This document shows positions 11,280 through 21,751 of a stretch of DNA of 64,000 nt, one piece after another. Position 1 is the first letter of the stretch. Every line of letters starts with the position of its first letter. The notes under the pieces were generated by a model. That model saw only the letters and a list, made by a program, of their open reading frames with translations, did not search any database and had not been told where the DNA came from. Source of the DNA: Plasmodium coatneyi (taxonomy: Eukaryota; Apicomplexa; Aconoidasida; Haemosporida; Plasmodiidae); the NCBI RefSeq assembly GCF_001680005.1, contig NC_033567.1:372001-436000 (forward strand), given 5' to 3'. The position numbers were made by a program, and so were the translations under genes.

Positions 11280-13226
11280 TCACGATTTGACAAAATACTT
11301 GGTAATGGCTTCATCAGATAAGAAAGAATTGTGAGCTTCGCCATCCTCCGCAGGATCTACTTTAAATCGCAGCAGAGCAGATGGAATCAGGTTGCAATCG
11401 GACAGCCTTTTCTGCGGGTCAAATTTACATATCCCAGGAGTTTCATAGATGAACCATTTCTTCGACACCACCGATGAGTTCAGGAACTAACAGGAGCAGT
11501 GAAGGAAAAGTGGCACGTGGAAATGTTGCACGAAATGGGGAAAGTCATACAAACGCTTAGCTTCGTGAAAAGTGAAATGAAAAAATAGTCTAGGGAGGGG
11601 AGAAACTAACCAACAAATGGGATAGACACAAATGTAATTTCTTTTTTGCCACCTCCCTAATGGGTAGGCTAAAAAAAAGTTTTCCCAATTTGTTTTCTCC
11701 CCAACTAGAGAGAATTCCATTACTTGGCTTACCTTTTTTATAGTTTCATTCACCTCATGTATTGGGGTCCCAGCCGCAAAGGACATTTCAAGGACATAAG
11801 AATCAGGGAACAATATTTTCAAAACCGCCTTTGAATAAACCTTCCTTGTGGACATTTTCTCCAACTCCAGTTTTGTTTTCGACTTGAAGGTCTGTTCTTT
11901 GTACAAGTTTTTAATATTGGGGATAAGAAGTGCTAAATCTTCTGATCGCTCTTCCTTTTCCGTATCTGACGAACTATTGCTTCCACTTTTAGGTGCATTG
12001 GGTTGAAAACGATATATTTTTGGATTCAAGTCCACGGCCTGGTTCATCAGTTTCTCCATTTGCTCCTTCTTCTCGCGTAGCAGTTTGTCTATTTCTTCAT
12101 CACTTTTTATTTTGCCCTTCTTTAGGGTATCCACACAGACAATATTTGACTTAAAAGGGTCAAAGGCACCCTTGGGTAGACTATCAATTTTTATGGAATC
12201 CTTGACCATATGTTGCAAAGTTTCATAAATGCATAGTAACAACAATGTGTCTACTCTTTCCATCACGTAAAATACGTGTATTGCCGCAAATCCTATAGAG
12301 AGTAAAAAATTCCTCACCTCTGGATATATCAATACTTTTTTTTTCATTATATCATTGTTAGACTTCAAAATTCTTGTATTTACATTATTTGGATTATTTA
12401 AAATATTTTTTACAATTTTGCATAAAATTGGTATAAGACTTTTTAAATCGTCTATGTTAATTTTTTTCAACTTCTGCGCTTCGTTAATGCATTTAATTGT
12501 GCTCATTTTCTCCTCCGAATAGCTACGGCAGGTAAAATTCTCATCATCGTAGGATAAGTAAAAAATGTCCTCCTTGGGAATATCGGTAACGTTACTTTTT
12601 ATCATTTTCTCTAGTTTGTCTTTATCATATTTTATAAATGAACTTTTTATTCCTTCCCCATTCTTTGCCACTTCGACACTTCTTCCCGTTCCGCCTTTCC
12701 TTTTACCCACGTTTTTATCATCCACATTGTTGCAATCAGATGTGCTAATTCGTTTGGTACATTCGTTGTTCTCTTCATAATCTTCTCGAAGTGCTTGGTG
12801 GCTATTGGTGCATTTGTCCATGACACCTTTCTTCAGCTTCTTATGCAAATTACTTAAACCATGCTGCTCATTTAAACTGTTCAAGTTGGACGTTTCGTCC
12901 CCATTTTGATGTCCTAACTCCCTGGGTGCCTTTTTTTCACTCGGTCCAATTTTACCCATATGATTTGACAGGTCTTTATCACAAGGTTCTGTACTTTTCT
13001 CATCTTCCTTGCTAATTCCCAACTCTTTCTTAATTTCGTCCAGCAACCGTATAGGTATCTTTAGCTTATTCCATTCATCTTCCCCTAGATTCTTCAAACT
13101 GTCCAGAGAATCAAGCCAGTTATCCTCCACGATGATTTTAATAAATGGCTTCAACTGCTCCGCGCCTTTGTTGATTTTCTGCCCAACGCGTAGCAGCAAT
13201 TTTACAACTTCATTTTCTGGGTCCAT
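11280..13226 (-). CDS. PUB and UBX domain protein, putative p97/CDC48 adaptor
   Basis: Two exons (minus): 13226-11733 and 11486-11280, about 566 residues. A PUB-like helical domain lies at about residues 260-345 (key stretch YPEVRNFLLSIGF, then a helix rich in Leu). A UBX ubiquitin-like domain starts at about residue 459 (RKVYSKAVLKILFPDSY) and runs across the intron into exon 2 (FLNSSVVSKKWFIYE ... LSDCNLIPSALLRF). The N-terminus has a helical SAM-like segment (DNWLDSLDSLKNLGEDEW) at about 34-65. PUB plus UBX is the domain pairing of UBXN6/UBXD1-type and plant PUX-type cofactors, which dock substrates onto the AAA ATPase p97/CDC48 in ER and endosomal quality control; that role is inferred from the family. 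Splice sites: AAAAAG|GTAAGC and CTGTTAG|TTC, phase 0. Without splicing the UBX fold would be cut after its first strands. Confidence 0.82.
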
Positions 13227-15093
13227 TCTGGGGCGCGTCTGTTCCGCAACTAGGCAATTTGCTAATTGGCCCCTTTGCTGCCTCCCAGTTTAGCCCACAA
13301 AAAAAAATTGGATAGAACGATCTCACCCCCGATGTGCTAATCACATGAGCGCAGTGCTTCCCCTTCGTGCAGCTGTAAAAGTTTTATATTGACAGATTGG
13401 TATTAATCCCCCTAGTAAATTCAATTGATAGAGTGAAAAATTCAAACTAGTGCTGCTACTTTTGCATGGATGTTAAAATTTTACACACGTACTGCACGTT
13501 TAACCAGTGACCGCTTTAGACTCCTTATCTAATTAGGATTCTTATTCTAGTTCGATGGAGGAGCCAACAAAAAAAGGTGTCAAGGAAGCGTGTCACAACG
13601 TGCAAATATACACACAGATGTGAACACATGCATATATTGAGCCAAGATTATATATGCTCATGTTTCATATGAGTATATGCCTACGTTTGTTTTCGTCACT
13701 GAGAAATTTCTCAACATCAGAAAGGTGCCTACTTGGTGGAGCACAAAAACGGTTTCGAAACGTAGGTGTGTGAATTTTCCTTTTTTCTCTTTTTTTTTTT
13801 AATGCTGCCTCTCTCTTTCGTCATTCCTACTATTCGATAGAAATGATTCCATAGGCGCAATAACACAACCTGTTGCTGCAAAATAGGTAAATTTGCTGCT
13901 ATTTTTTTTTCTCTTTTTTTTTTGCTGTATGGAAAAATGAAGTTGATCTGTTACTGCCAACTCTATGTCGATTTCCATAAAATATATATTTTTTTTCAAA
14001 TTTCTCTTTTCCTTCTCCGCTTAACCAATTCTGCAAATCGTACTTTAATTTATTTTTTTTATATCGACCACATGACGCTTTTTAATTATACATATGTAAC
14101 ACAGAACCTTGGGTATAAATGCGCAACCGCTAATTGCCTTTTCTTTTCCCCCATCCCATATTTTCCTCCTACCATTTTATAAAATTATGAGAAATTGCTA
14201 AGCATTTAGCTGTAGAGAAAAAAAAAAAAAAAAAAAAAAAAAAGGGAAGAAAAGGAAGAAAAAAAAAACCTTATGGCAAATAAAATGGCTTTATCTTCCC
14301 TCGCGCGAAGGCAAATTGTTAAAATTAATGCCAAAGTGAAAATTTTCCAAGAGGAAAAAATGGCCAATTTTTTTATATAAGAAAATAGTATGCCTAACAT
14401 TTCGGAAAAAGAGAGATGACTTTTTTTTTTCTTCTTTTTGTGTATTTTCACTTATTTTTGTAGCTCCACATTTGATCCCCAAAATAGAAGCTCTCCGTCG
14501 TGCAAATTTCCCATGTGTATCTGCATAGTCCTTGGTGTGCTTCATTTTACAGCCACGTTCCACATTCGAAAAAATAAGCAATTGCTTTCCGTACCCTCAA
14601 AGTGAGATACATTATTCCGATTTGTCCTTTTTTTCTTTCCTTTTGGATGCTTAAAGAGGTGTTTCCCCACGTCTCCTCCATTTGAAGCTCTCAAATTGTT
14701 GCACCTACACCCGCGTTTTCACCTACAATTATGCACACCTTAACATACGCGATATGCTCGACGTATGTAGAAGTCTAAATTGGCAGAGGAATCCCCTTGC
14801 GAGATTATGTGTAGGGACAGACGCCACGCATATACTTTATGAACCCTCCACAGTTTGCACAAAATGGCGAAAAAATAATTACACACCTTCTCCTTAAAAG
14901 CTTATCAATCATGTTTAGGAAAACCCCCGTGTAATCAATAGCTGTTACACTTGCTACTAAAAGGGATAGTAGTTTAATATACAATAAAAAAAGAAAAAGA
15001 AAAAAGAATAATGTACCCTATAGTGCAGTGAACACATAAGTACAAAATCAAACGGAATCAAAATTGCCATTCTCGTCTTCCCCAAGGAGAGAA
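13227..15093. other. Intergenic: PUB-UBX promoter side and sHSP 3' side
   Basis: About 1.9 kb with poly-A runs (about 14217-14243) and several poly-T stretches. Open frames inside it are short and dominated by homopolymers. No gene is supported. Confidence 0.6.
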
Positions 15094-15726
15094 TCACTGA
15101 ATTTCGATTTTTTTTTTTTTCTCGGGAAGCACATCCTTCTTCGGAATATCAATTTTTAAAACGCCATCCTTAAAGGTGGCCTTAATATCGTCCTCGCACA
15201 CATTTTCCGGCAGCTGAAAGGACCTATAAAAGGACGTCTGTGACCTTTCCTTCAGATAATACCTCTGTTTATCATCCCTCGTTTCTTCTGTTTTTTTAAA
15301 GTCTCCACTAACTTCCAAATTTCTGTTATATAAATTTATCTGTACATTATCCTTGTTCAACCCAGGAACGTCTATTTTTATTTCAATTTCTTTGTCCTTA
15401 TCAATGACGTCCATTGGTGGCACATTTTTGAATCCATCCATTTGAAACAATTGGGGTTTTCCAAAAAACATATCGTTCCTTCTGGCGTTCCCTAAATCAT
15501 AGTCTAAGAGGGATCTCCTACTGGGAAAATATTTCGAAAACTCATCATTAAAATAATGAGTTCTAAGTGAGTTCATCATTCTGCTCATGTCCTCGTGGTA
15601 TCTGTCAATTCTTTTCATTTGCTCATTCATGCATTCGAAAAAGTTATCGAACATTCCGCCTTTGTCCACCGTCAGCTCATCCTTCCTATCGTGTGTATCG
15701 GACTTTGTTATGTTGTTCATCACCAT
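15094..15726 (-). CDS. Small heat-shock protein (HSP20/alpha-crystallin domain)
   Basis: About 210 residues from the ATG at 15726 (context GCAAAAATGG). The frame stays open 32 codons further upstream, but those encode an Ile/Tyr-rich translation of a TA-rich repeat, so the later Met is chosen; a Met two residues on is also possible. The alpha-crystallin domain occupies about residues 105-200. Its first strand is EIEIKIDVPGL, a middle strand is NLEVSGDFKK, and the conserved block is ATFKDGVLKIDIPKK, with the G-V-L core of the family. The N-terminal arm is Met/Arg/Phe-rich, as in other sHSP oligomerisation arms, and the C-terminus is short and basic. ATP-independent holdase activity is inferred from the family. 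A 13-bp tandem repeat lies just upstream of the start. Confidence 0.92.
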   Translation of the reverse strand: MVMNNITKSDTHDRKDELTVDKGGMFDNFFECMNEQMKRIDRYHEDMSRMMNSLRTHYFNDEFSKYFPSRRSLLDYDLGNARRNDMFFGKPQLFQMDGFKNVPPMDVIDKDKEIEIKIDVPGLNKDNVQINLYNRNLEVSGDFKKTEETRDDKQRYYLKERSQTSFYRSFQLPENVCEDDIKATFKDGVLKIDIPKKDVLPEKKKKIEIQ

Positions 15727-15807
15727 TTTTGCGCAAACAGAAGGGAGAACGGGACGGCCGCAGAATGTATACACGTGGCAAAGTAAATATATATAATATA
15801 TATATTT

Positions 15808-15858
15808 AATGTATATATTCAATGTATATATTCAATGTATATATTCAATGTATATATT
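15808..15858. repeat. 13-bp tandem repeat upstream of the sHSP gene
   Basis: Unit AATGTATATATTC repeated almost four times (15808, 15821, 15834, partial from 15847). It lies about 80 bp upstream of the sHSP start codon, in the likely 5' UTR or promoter. Length variation between isolates would be expected. Confidence 0.9.
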
Positions 15859-17443
15859 TATGTGGATTCTTTTTCCTGCTGATCAGTTGTAGGCGGGTTA
15901 TTTCACAATATCTTTGCTTGTAGAAGGCAACTAGCAGCGCGAGTGAACTGTTTCTACATGTGACACGCTCGTATGCAAAAAATAAGAAAGTTCCAACTCT
16001 TTCCAGTATTACCAAATGTGAAGGTTTAAAAAAAAAAAAAGGAGGTAAATTCTGAAGTTACACAAAACAAAATGGAATCAAGTAGGGAATTAAAACAAGG
16101 GGAAAAAAATTGGCTACGTGAAAACTTAACAATTAAAAAAAAAACAATTCCAATAAATGAATTTATTTTCGTAAATTATTCTTTTAATTTTTTGCCCAAA
16201 ATTTGCATATACGGAATTCCGCAATTTCGGTGTTTTTTTTTTTTTTTTTCCTTCTTCCATGCATGCATGGGGCTAAAAAGGAAGAAAAAACAATTTCTAT
16301 GTGCAGTGGAAAGTATTGCCTACTTCAACTGCTCGTCGTTTTCACACATCGGCACAAAATGGATGTTTCCTTAATGGGTACATTCTGTGCATACGTCTCG
16401 CCCGGCGATCTTTCGTTCTACTATGCATATATTACCGCCAATTGGCAACCTATATTTGTGCAATATGATGAGGAAGCCATTCTTCGCAACCTTTCATAAA
16501 TTCATATATGCATATATATATGTGCATACATATATATGCGCTTTTCCTTGCGTTTCCGCCCGGTGGATATGTTTTCCTCACCAGACTGGTGCTCAGTTTG
16601 TTCTCTTTTAGCTTTCCATCCAGCTCGCGCTTACTCATTTTTACGTACCCATTTTTTGTAAATTAAAAATAACCCCATCATATGCCCATGTAGAAGACCA
16701 CTGGTTGCATGCAAAGTTGATATGCGCTCAGGAAAGAAAGAGTACCTGGAACGAAAAAGGCGTTTTTCGAAATAGTGCAGTGAGGATATTTCGAAAAAAA
16801 ACGAAAATCATGCGTGTGATGGATTTTTCCGTTCTACACGATCATGCCATAGATATAACGTCCTATTTGTTGTCCATGTTACTCATTGACGAGTGTATTA
16901 AAGGAAAAAAGAAAAAAGGAAGGGGGGCTGTTATTTTTGGCCCCATATTGCAATCGACGCGCTCGTCGGGATGAGTGTGCTCCGTATGTTCTAATATGCG
17001 ATGATAGGACTGCACGATACCACGGTAGAATGATAACACAATCTTTGCTTTTTTCTTTATCTTCCTCAAAAGCATCAATGAGAAAAATTAAAAACGCTAA
17101 ACCGCATATGTACCCGTGGTAAAATGACCCCATTAAGGACATAACCCAGGCTTACGTGAGACAAGATAATGCGTAAAGCATACAAGTACACATGTACCAT
17201 CCCAAATTTGGAAGTGTGAAAAATGGTAAATTTCGAGAAGGTTCATGGGATAAAATATCCCACGCCGCTTTTTTTTTCGCCCCCTACATGGGCTATCAAA
17301 AAGTATATCCAATAAGGCATCCCACCTAAAGAGAAAAAGAAAAAAAAAATACACACACACAGCAGTAAATCCAAAATGACACAAAACTGAAACATTCAAA
17401 TGGATGCAAATTGTAACCACAGGTGCATCCTATATTGGTTTCC

Positions 17444-17474
<31 letters not shown>

Positions 17475-18024
17475 CCTTCCATTATTAACATTCTCATGTA
17501 GGAAAAGTTGCAGTTCCGCAGCGGTTTAAGAATGTTTCGCTTTGCTCGAATATTTTAAAATCTTCAAAGTAAAAATGTACTAATTTGAAAGCTGGGCACA
17601 GGATGACATCTACTTCGAGTCCCACGCTGCCTTTCGTTATAGTTAATGATAAGGAGTGAGGTGGAATGTGCCTGCTCTTATACCTCCTCCATGTAACATC
17701 CCTCTTTTAAGAAAAAAAATCTCCCAATTATAAGTAATGCCTATCCCAAGCTATGTATACAATATTGGCAACATTTAGTGCCACATTTTGTGTGTTCAAA
17801 AAAGGAAGATGTTTCAACAGGGAGGGAAACAAGAGGGGCATCGTTACCGCGGATAAATTGTATTCCCAGTTTGTTCTTCACTAAGATGATGCGATAGGGA
17901 CACACACATGCACTACTACCAGAAGGCAGTGCATCCATAGGGTCACCTCTACTTCTAATGTCACTTCTACCGACATTGCTACGCCAATGCCAAATCGATC
18001 CCTACCCCCATCCAGAGCAGTAAC
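15859..18024. other. Divergent intergenic region, possibly with unrecognised exons
   Basis: Separates sHSP (-) from the SET gene (+). On the minus strand there are several open stretches with splice-like edges: a frame from about 17328 (acceptor TCTCTTTAG) to a donor-like CACGTAAGC near 17155, a frame beginning with ATG at 16638, and the segment described separately at 17494-17703. They could not be joined into one convincing protein, so no gene is called. A long poly-T run is at about 17450-17474. Confidence 0.4.
17494..17703 (-). other. Candidate terminal exon, function unknown
   Basis: Sixty-nine open codons followed by TGA, preceded by a pyrimidine-rich tract and an AG (TTTTTTTTCTTAAAAG). 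The translation has balanced protein-like composition (for example GSVGLEVDVILCPAFK and HFYFEDFKIFEQ), unlike the low-complexity frames around it. A frame starting with ATG at 17938 could supply an upstream exon, but the donor is unclear, and the SET gene begins only 86 bp beyond it. No homologue is recognised. It may be a chance frame in a promoter region. Confidence 0.3.
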
Positions 18025-21000
18025 ATGAATAACACTTTCTCGTCATGGCTAAAATGGGCACTCCTACTGGTATACACACTGACAAGTGATGGCACAAAAA
18101 TACATGTTAAGAGAAAAAAAATTTTGTTCCCCTCTTTTACACAAAATGGTAACCTCATAACGGGAAGAGACAATCACTTACCTTCACACACGTTGGTGCG
18201 CAGACGAAAAGACTCCTTTCACCTGTTCAAGAGGGAGGACACCCGGTTGAAATTATCCCAGGAGGATAACATAGGTAAGGGAAGTGGCTCCTTAAATTGC
18301 CTAAACGGATTGATAGAATCCGTCTTACATAAGAAATACGAATATAAAAACAGCTTGAAGGAGCCCACTTTTACCATCTCCCATTTGGCTAGCCATTTTA
18401 TGAACAACTCGGTAAATTTACAAAATGTACAATTCGATGAACAAAACAGGGATAAATATACCTATGAGAAAAATAGAATTGGCGATTTTCTCGCAGAGCA
18501 CAACATAAAGGTTGGTGAAAATTTTGGACATCTTTCCCACGTCGATACGAATGTTCCACCGAATGAAGATCAATCCAGTGGAAGCATCAAAAAGGACAAC
18601 ATTAATCACACCCCAAATGGTGATAACGAAAGTGACCTCAATCATGAAAACAATATCCTCTGCTTGACGGCGAAAAATAAAATTAAAAAGGAAGGGGTCA
18701 TATGCAGCATACCGAGTTCATACATAATTCACTATGACTACATCGTGAAGCAAATTCGAAAATACGTGGACCTTTTTTCCAGCACTTATAACGTAAACTA
18801 TATAAAATACATTTTTAAAAACAACATGGAAGAGGAGATAAAAGAACTACCCTCCCTTACCATCCTACTATATGACATTTACAAAAGGCACGTCCACTTT
18901 TTATCCTTCATGAAGTCACCACTTATTTTTTTAAAATTCTGGGACGTGAAATTAACACTCATAATAATGTATGTCCACTTCGTTTCGAAATATGTGACTA
19001 TTCTGCTTCATGCATATAATTTTAACAACACCTTTTTTCTTCTTCTTGGGGATTATTTCGCCGAAAGGGAGAAGCCGAATGGGGTAACTGGCAAAAATTC
19101 GACGGGCAGTGAAGACCAAAGGGATGATAACACAAAGAACAGCTACCCCTGTAACGCTAACGCAGAAGAGAAACCACGGAAGGCACACCCCACACACATA
19201 GACCAAACAAACTTCGCCCTTACCCAAAAAACAAATGACACACTTAAAGAGAAGACCAATTTTTTCTTCTATAAAAATTACGAACATTACATCAACTATA
19301 TTGTTAATAAAAAACGTCTGTCCCATTTGCCCCTACTTTTCTCAGACTCCTCTTTCCATCTTTTCAACAACATGAATATAAAAAATATAATTTATTTTAG
19401 GAGGCAAATGCTGCACGAAATATTAAATTTACTTAAGGGTGAAGAACATGGGGACTCCAACTTTTTATTCATTGACAAAAATGCCATACGCAGAATTTTA
19501 TTCACTAACAATAAGTATTACCAACGGATTGAGAATTTCCTACCCTGTGCTGACAACCCCCTTTGGGAGGAGAAACGAGAATCTCGCCAGGACATGTCAC
19601 CTGACCGCACGGCAGATATTAACAGGTTGTATCACTTCGCGTTGCTGGTAGGGGAGGGAAACCAAAACGGACAGGACAACCACCCAAATGGAGGACTACC
19701 GCCCAGCGCACCAAGTGAATCCATCAGCCAAGCTATTCAATCCATCGCGTACACGGAATCCCTATTCGAATCGTTGGACAATTTCGTCAATTACAACTTC
19801 CTGATGAGAATATATTCGTACGTCTCTTCGCATGCCATAAAAGTGAAGGGCAACGTAACTCAAAATGGGGAGCATTCAGCGGAGGGGGGAAATAAAATAA
19901 ATCAAAAAGATCAAATAGATCAAAAAGATCAAATAGAAGAAGGCGAAAATAACCCAAACGACAATGAACACTATGAGCTCAAGGACAACATCCTCAGCAG
20001 CAACGTCAAAATGGAAAAGGTGGAGAAGGCCATCCATCAGATCACCGTAAAGGAATGCGCTAAGCACGATTTCAACCAATATGAGAAAGCCGAAAAGGAG
20101 GAAGAAAACAAATACATGTGTCTAATACCAATTATAGACATCTGTAACCATAGCAATTTCGACAACAACTGTATTATCAAAAAGGAAATAAAAAAAAGTG
20201 CAGAAGGTGGGTTGCACATTGGGGGAGATTCCAAGATGGATTCCCATTCTGGGGATGACCGCAATCGAACGAACGAAATGAAGAAAATTTTTAGGGAGAC
20301 CCACATTGAGTATACGCCAAAAGAAGACCATCCTCCGGAAGAGCAACCACCAATTAGCAATTTAGATAATGTCCAATTAATCAGCTCAAAAGATATAGAC
20401 ATCGGTGAAGAAATCACCATAAGTTACGGCAACCTGAGCAATGACCTCCTTCTCCTAGAATACGGATTTGTTGATAAGCAAAACACAAAAGTGTACTTCC
20501 ATTTCGATGTGAAAATTGTTCGAGAAATAGTTATACAAATATTAGGATTTGATATGTTACCACTAACCATGTTAGAAAGTCTACCACGGATTAAGGTGGA
20601 TTTATTTAAAAAGCTTAATATTATCCAGAACAATGAAAATCTGTATGAACGATTTGATGTTAACAGCATGGAGAGCGCAAAAATTACGAGAAAAAAAAAG
20701 GAAATACTAAACGATTATGTAAGGAAAAATATATATTTCAACGAGTACAACATTTTTACCATGAAAGATCGTATTAACAAATTTTACATCGAAGAAAAAC
20801 TCCAACATTCACAGAAGAAAAATTACCTATACATAGGCACAGAATTTATTGTAGACCCAATCCTACTAGCCACAATGAGAGTTATCATATATGATGACTT
20901 AAACCACCTCGCCAAGGTAAAGGTAACAGACCTGCTCAAATGGGAACATTACTTGTCACCCCTATCCGAAGTAGTTGTGTTGCAAATTCTAATCAAATTA

Positions 21001-21267
21001 ATCGATGAAATTATATATGAACAATTCTACCATATCAATTATGAAGAAATATTAAAGAAGGGAAAGGTCCAATATGCCGATTTGAAATTTTTACAGAATA
21101 AATTTCTCGAAAAAGATTTGTTCGACTCGGAGAAATCCATAGACGTATCACACAGTAACAACTTTAAAATCGTCATTTATAATATCATGAAGCTGAAGGA
21201 GCTGCAAAATGCGAGAAGCAAGCTTACAGAAAAGTTGAAGCAAATGAAGGAGCTCGTCAAGGTCTAA
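18025..21267 (+). CDS. SET-domain protein lysine methyltransferase, SETD3/LSMT-like, with signal-peptide-like N-terminus
   Basis: Single exon, 1080 residues. The family transfers methyl groups from S-adenosylmethionine to lysine or histidine. The first SET strands are near residues 205-235 (KEGVICSIPSSYII). After a large Asn/Asp-rich insert come the catalytic motifs: D-I-C-N-H-S at 705-710 and G-E-E-I-T-I-S-Y-G at 794-802, followed by LLLEYGFV. This layout, with a long insert in the SET domain and a C-terminal helical substrate-binding-like domain (about 830-1080), is that of the Rubisco LSMT/SETD3/SETD6 group rather than histone methyltransferases. The N-terminus (WLKWALLLVYTL) is hydrophobic and followed by a Lys/Arg-rich stretch, as in apicoplast bipartite leaders. 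Organelle targeting is therefore possible but unproven. Confidence 0.88.
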   Translation: MNNTFSSWLKWALLLVYTLTSDGTKIHVKRKKILFPSFTQNGNLITGRDNHLPSHTLVRRRKDSFHLFKREDTRLKLSQEDNIGKGSGSLNCLNGLIESVLHKKYEYKNSLKEPTFTISHLASHFMNNSVNLQNVQFDEQNRDKYTYEKNRIGDFLAEHNIKVGENFGHLSHVDTNVPPNEDQSSGSIKKDNINHTPNGDNESDLNHENNILCLTAKNKIKKEGVICSIPSSYIIHYDYIVKQIRKYVDLFSSTYNVNYIKYIFKNNMEEEIKELPSLTILLYDIYKRHVHFLSFMKSPLIFLKFWDVKLTLIIMYVHFVSKYVTILLHAYNFNNTFFLLLGDYFAEREKPNGVTGKNSTGSEDQRDDNTKNSYPCNANAEEKPRKAHPTHIDQTNFALTQKTNDTLKEKTNFFFYKNYEHYINYIVNKKRLSHLPLLFSDSSFHLFNNMNIKNIIYFRRQMLHEILNLLKGEEHGDSNFLFIDKNAIRRILFTNNKYYQRIENFLPCADNPLWEEKRESRQDMSPDRTADINRLYHFALLVGEGNQNGQDNHPNGGLPPSAPSESISQAIQSIAYTESLFESLDNFVNYNFLMRIYSYVSSHAIKVKGNVTQNGEHSAEGGNKINQKDQIDQKDQIEEGENNPNDNEHYELKDNILSSNVKMEKVEKAIHQITVKECAKHDFNQYEKAEKEEENKYMCLIPIIDICNHSNFDNNCIIKKEIKKSAEGGLHIGGDSKMDSHSGDDRNRTNEMKKIFRETHIEYTPKEDHPPEEQPPISNLDNVQLISSKDIDIGEEITISYGNLSNDLLLLEYGFVDKQNTKVYFHFDVKIVREIVIQILGFDMLPLTMLESLPRIKVDLFKKLNIIQNNENLYERFDVNSMESAKITRKKKEILNDYVRKNIYFNEYNIFTMKDRINKFYIEEKLQHSQKKNYLYIGTEFIVDPILLATMRVIIYDDLNHLAKVKVTDLLKWEHYLSPLSEVVVLQILIKLIDEIIYEQFYHINYEEILKKGKVQYADLKFLQNKFLEKDLFDSEKSIDVSHSNNFKIVIYNIMKLKELQNARSKLTEKLKQMKELVKV
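19901..19936 (+). repeat. 18-bp in-frame duplication in the SET gene
   Basis: ATCAAAAAGATCAAATAG occurs twice, back to back and perfectly, giving the alternating peptide QKDQIDQKDQI inside the Asn/Glu-rich insert of the SET domain. This is a likely length-polymorphic site. Confidence 0.9.
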
Positions 21268-21551
21268 ATGTGAAGATTTATACGGAGTAAATAATCATAC
21301 AACAAAACAAAATGGTGTAATAAGTGCTGTGCCAAAGTGTAAGGCTTCCTGGCCATTCCCCCCATGTGTAATATACCCACAGTGTGCACAACACGCAGGG
21401 GGACTCTATCATACATTTTCTGCGAAGCACAAAATATAAAAACTAACTTTCTTGAGAACAAAAACTGTCGTATTGTTTGGCTGTCCCACGCTGTTCCTTT
21501 GACTGAGTTTTAAATACCTCTTTAACAGTTTTTCTTTTCTACCGTGTGTAT

Positions 21552-21574
21552 TTTTTTTTTTTTTTTTTTTTTTT
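21552..21574. repeat. Poly-T tract between SET and cyclin genes
   Basis: Long T homopolymer in the roughly 480-bp gap between two tandem plus-strand genes. The gap should carry the SET 3' end and the cyclin promoter. Confidence 0.8.
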
Positions 21575-21751
21575 GTTTACCTCATCGATGGGGAAAGTAT
21601 TTCCCCCTGGTAGTTGTTAACATTTTGCAGATATGCGCATTTTCACACGTTCGCTCGATTTATAGCGTTAACTTGGCTTCTTCCCTTTTTTGCCGTTTTT
21701 TTAGTTTCCACATTTTTCCCCCTTTTTTTGTGCAACTTCCCCCTGCAAACC

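Noticed and set aside
11487..11732. Extra C-terminal 80 residues of the PUB-UBX protein if read without splicing
   Set aside because: This is intron sequence: the UBX domain continues in phase in the exon at 11486-11280 and the donor AAG|GTAAGC is consensus.
15727..15822. Upstream start of the small heat-shock protein
   Set aside because: The added residues come from a TA-rich stretch and would be Ile/Tyr-rich; the Met at 15726 is in a typical A-rich context.
16072..16374. A 100-codon plus-strand frame starting MESSRELKQGEKNW
   Set aside because: The first 50 codons look plausible, but the frame then runs through a poly-T tract, no splice site rescues it, and it lies in the shared sHSP/SET upstream region. 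Evidence is too weak to call.
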